Origin: Chiridota heheva
Lineage: Eukaryota > Echinodermata > Holothuroidea > Apodida > Chiridotidae
NCBI GenBank assembly: GCA_020152595.1
Contig: JAIGNY010000479.1
Location: forward strand, 40,642 to 104,641
DNA length: 64,000 nucleotides
Reading direction: 5' to 3'
A model generated the notes under the pieces. It was given only the letters and a program-made list of their open reading frames with translations, searched no databases and had not been told where the DNA came from. The position numbers were made by a program, and so were the translations under genes. This document shows positions 61,216 to 64,000 of the stretch, piece by piece. Every line of letters begins with the position of its first letter. The first letter of the stretch is position 1.

Positions 61216-61859
61216 TATTTTGAAGAATTTAAAGATTTTAAACCTCCAGTGCTACGAGAGAGACGCTTGAGGATCTCTGAAGAAAATTGGAAAATTAAAT
61301 CATCTTACAGTTATCTTCTAAGAAAATATCAAATGTTTTGTTCACTTTTTAAGGAAACTAGTCTTCAACCTGTCTTAAGTGTCTCTGAAAAACTTTAAAA
61401 TTTTGTGAGGAAATTCTAACCTTCATGAGAATATCTGAAGAAACTTCTAACTTTTTTTGAGGAATTCTCAAAAACTTTAACATTTCTGAGGAATTCTCAG
61501 GAAAAACTGTCAACGGCAGGACGGATGAAATCGCTATTACATAGGTTCGCATTATGCTTTGCATGCGCACCAATAAAATGGTATGTAATGATAAACAATT
61601 GCTTAATATGATCAATTTGTTCAAACGTTTTGTTTTCTCAATTAAAGGGCCGAACAGTGGCGGTGGCAGGCATCACCGATTGGTGTGTGTGTGGGGGGGG
61701 GGGAAGGGGGGGGGGGAGAGACACATCTCGAGTGAGCGCTACATGCATGTAGTGCTTTGGCTATACCACACTTTCTTTAAACCACGCACGGACGGATGGT
61801 AAAGTATAGACTTGTATCTAATTCTGACAACATATATACATACTGTTGATGAAATTGCA
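61216..61859. other. No gene recognised
   Basis: A degenerate run with TCTGAAGAAA/TTCTCAAAA words at 61250-61510, then a G-rich run at 61690-61720. Confidence 0.5.
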
Positions 61860-62040
61860 TACGGGTGGGTGGATGAAAAAGTGCCCCCTTTTGAAAATAA
61901 AAAGTACCCTTAATTACTGTAAAATGTGCAAGAACTGATGGAATTACCTGCGCACACTTTTGATATGAATATGGCAAAAGTAAAAATGAAGTGCCCCTTT
62001 TACTTTGTTGTTTTAGGCTAACTTTACCCATTACCCCACC
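61860..62040 (+). repeat. Dispersed repeat, family A (inner part)
   Basis: AAAAAGTGCCCCCTTTTGAA, AATTACTGTAAAATGTGCA, AGAACTGATGGAATT and TGCGCACACTTTTGATA match the reverse complement of 24110-24240 in the same order. Confidence 0.75.
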
Positions 62041-62519
62041 CCCACCCATACACTTTTCGCAAGCTTCCCACACCTCTGTGAACTACGATAAGTTTCGATC
62101 AAGTTAATCAAAACCTCAACAACAGCTGAACAGTTCAAGGAATAATATTCAATATTTTACATGCAGGATCCGTTTAGCGGACATGGCGATCATGTTCCGT
62201 GGTGCATTTAGTATTTCATAACTGTGCCACCAACTTCCAAAATCGCTTACCGTGTTGGTGTGTGTGGCGGTGGAGGGGAAGGGGAGAGGGGTAGGGGCGG
62301 GTTAAGAAAAGGTTGCACCTCCCGCAAGCTCTTTGACAAATCGTAGACTAACCTCTTTCAGATGTTTGTTCGCCATGTCAGAACACACCGCTACCCCTCT
62401 CATTTCAATACTTACTTGTGTTCTGACTACAACCACGCACCCTTCCTCCACATTATCCTCCCCTGACTGGCCGACCAATCACTCAACCTCCGGACCCGGG
62501 ACCCAACTCCACCACGATC
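62041..62519. other. No feature recognised
   Basis: About 480 bp with a G-rich run near 62265-62300 and no supported gene. Confidence 0.45.
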
Positions 62520-62700
62520 CACCACCAGCATAGGTGGCGGAACCGGGGGGCAGTGCCCCCTCACTTTTCTCAAAAGTTTAAACAGTGTCATTTTTCTTAA
62601 GGAAAAGTTCCCCTTTTCAGAAAGAAAAGTTCCCCTTTTCAGAAGAAAAAGTTCCCCTTTTCAGAAGGAAAGGTGCCATTCCAAAGAGGACAAGTGCCTT
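62520..62700 (+). repeat. Dispersed repeat, family A, with internal 23-bp tandem units
   Basis: AGGTGGCGGAACCGGGGGGC, AGTGCCCCCTCACTTTTCTC and AAAAGTT correspond to the left part of family A. It runs into about four units of AAAAGTTCCCCTTTTCAGAA (62600-62680). Confidence 0.65.
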
Positions 62701-63415
62701 TATAGAGAACGAACCTGCCTTTCCAAACATTGATACACTTCTTCTTCAAATAATATATTTATGATCTTTTAAGAAAGTAACATAAATATCGCCCCAAAAA
62801 GGATGAAATTGTGAAATTTCACGCGCTTCGCGCTCATACACTACTTTCGATTTCCCCTTAAGACAGAGTTGGAGCCCAACAGCCCTACATATTGGACTTT
62901 TTATACTTAAGGCCTTTACCTCTGCTTCCTTTTGTTTTCCCAGCTTACTTGTAAAAGCTCTTTAAAATAGGGCCTTTGTATAAAGTGTGCGAGCAAGCCA
63001 CCCTAAATTTCATTAGGGACATCTTTAAAATGGGCCATGTAGGGCAAAACATACTATTTGGACCCGGGCCATTGTCATGACATAAACTGACGTGCCCTCC
63101 TCCATCATAAGTTTAAAAGGTGCCCCGCTACAGAGATGAAAAAAAGCGTTATTTAAAATATTGAAATATATTTAAGTCCCCTTATTATCTGATTATGAAT
63201 GATCTTTTTTATTGACAGATTGGAAAATTCCCCAAATTTCCGCACTCGAGGAGCGCCTTTAATTTGGGTTTTAGAAGTCTAAATCCAGCAATTTCAAGAC
63301 TTATGATTTAACAAAATTTCCAATTTTTGTAGATTTTGGTATAAAATCGTTTTATTTCACCGAATTTCGGACCAAAATATCTTGAACTTTTGAAGCTGTT
63401 GATTAAAAAAGAAAG
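62701..63415. other. No gene recognised
   Basis: About 700 bp. TTCACGCGCTTCGCGCTCAT at 62819 is a short palindromic word (GCGCTTCGCGC) of a type common in this window. No coding region is supported. Confidence 0.5.
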
Positions 63416-63700
63416 GAAGATGGATTCCCAGCAATTTTCCGGGAAGGGGTGGAGGGTGGGGTCGGGTGGGGTGGGGAGAGGGGCGGGGGCGGGAAGGGCG
63501 GGGTGGGGCGGGGTGGGGAGTGGGTTTGGGGCGGGCGGGGTGGGGGGGTGGGGGGGAGGGGGGCGGGCGGGGTGGGGTTGAAGATGGATTCCCAGCAATT
63601 TTCTGGGAAGGGGTGGAGGGGTGGGGTCGGAGTGGGGGGGGGAGGGGTGGGGCAGGGGAGAGCGGGGTGGGGCGGGGTGGGGGGGGAGGGGTTTGGGGTG
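63416..63700. repeat. G-rich block built on a ~165-bp duplication
   Basis: GAAGATGGATTCCCAGCAAT and TTTCYGGGAAGGGGTGGAGG occur at 63416 and again at 63581. The space between and after is dominated by GGGGTGGGGCGGGG. Minus frames read Pro-rich repeats. Dense G runs give strong G-quadruplex potential on the plus strand. Confidence 0.9.
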
Positions 63701-64000
63701 GGTATATCAGGTGATCATGCTCGGAACATCTATGTTTTAACTCTTGAAAGCGTACTTTTGAACTTTGCAAAAGAAGGCTTCAAAAATTTCTTGAAAAATG
63801 AAGATTTTCCAAAAATTGATAGTTGAAGATTTCCGATTATGGAAAATTAATTAATTAGTGCATTTTTCCCCGAGAATTTAAAAATATTTCAGGAAAATTG
63901 ACAAAATAAAATTCAGAATAAATGATATTTCCGATAAGTAGAAGGAAAACACAGCAACGTGACATGAAAATTCCTGTGCTCTTGCCCAGGCCTCTCTTAA
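63701..64000. other. Right edge, no gene recognised
   Basis: AT-rich sequence with GAAAATTGAAGATTTTCC-type words like those at 53050-53490. Confidence 0.45.

Overview
This is a eukaryotic, gene-poor and repeat-dominated window. The best-supported gene is the 5' part of one NLR-type innate immune receptor on the + strand, a Death-fold exon at 49131-49410 joined by a phase-1 intron to a NACHT exon at 51090-52684. Tandem arrays, foldback elements, SINEs and old dispersed repeats fill most of the rest; by my estimate from array borders, tandem arrays alone cover about 40% of the 64 kb. Spliceosomal introns, tRNA-derived SINEs, (GA)n/(CATA)n/(TAG)n microsatellites and a Death-NACHT gene point to a metazoan. 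Death-NACHT receptors are greatly expanded in sea urchins and present in other invertebrate deuterostomes, and the frequent 'taggccta' words remind me of echinoderm DNA, so an echinoderm is my best guess; the species cannot be read from the window.

Layout. 1-3.2 kb: end of a 298-bp satellite that runs off the left edge. 3.2-8.3 kb: AT-rich sequence with repeat fragments. 8.3-18.0 kb: a near-continuous chain of five unrelated arrays (periods 63, 42, ~97, 18 and 27 bp). 18.5-18.9 kb: a SINE whose head is amplified in tandem. 20.3-21.5 kb: a GC-rich array and a 16-bp hairpin-forming array. 22-32.9 kb: small foldback structures, minisatellites (17, 65, 42, 36 bp), a long (GA)n and a ~225-bp triplicated block. 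35.6-38.0 kb: a 33-bp array and a 747-bp foldback element. 39.7-46.1 kb: two large arrays that both have a 35-bp period but unrelated sequence. 47.3-52.9 kb: a SINE, a foldback element, then the NLR gene. 53-64 kb: old repeats, a ~265-bp four-copy array, (CATA)n, a SINE, a 24-bp array and a G-rich block.

The long open frames over the arrays (up to 1000 codons on the minus strand at 12.6-15.6 kb) result from repeat units that are multiples of three or lack stops; they stay open in several frames and both strands and contain frame-shifting indels, so I do not call them genes. No reverse transcriptase, transposase, rRNA, functional tRNA or CRISPR array was recognised. No leucine-rich-repeat exon was found between the NACHT exon and the right edge, so the NLR is reported as partial.
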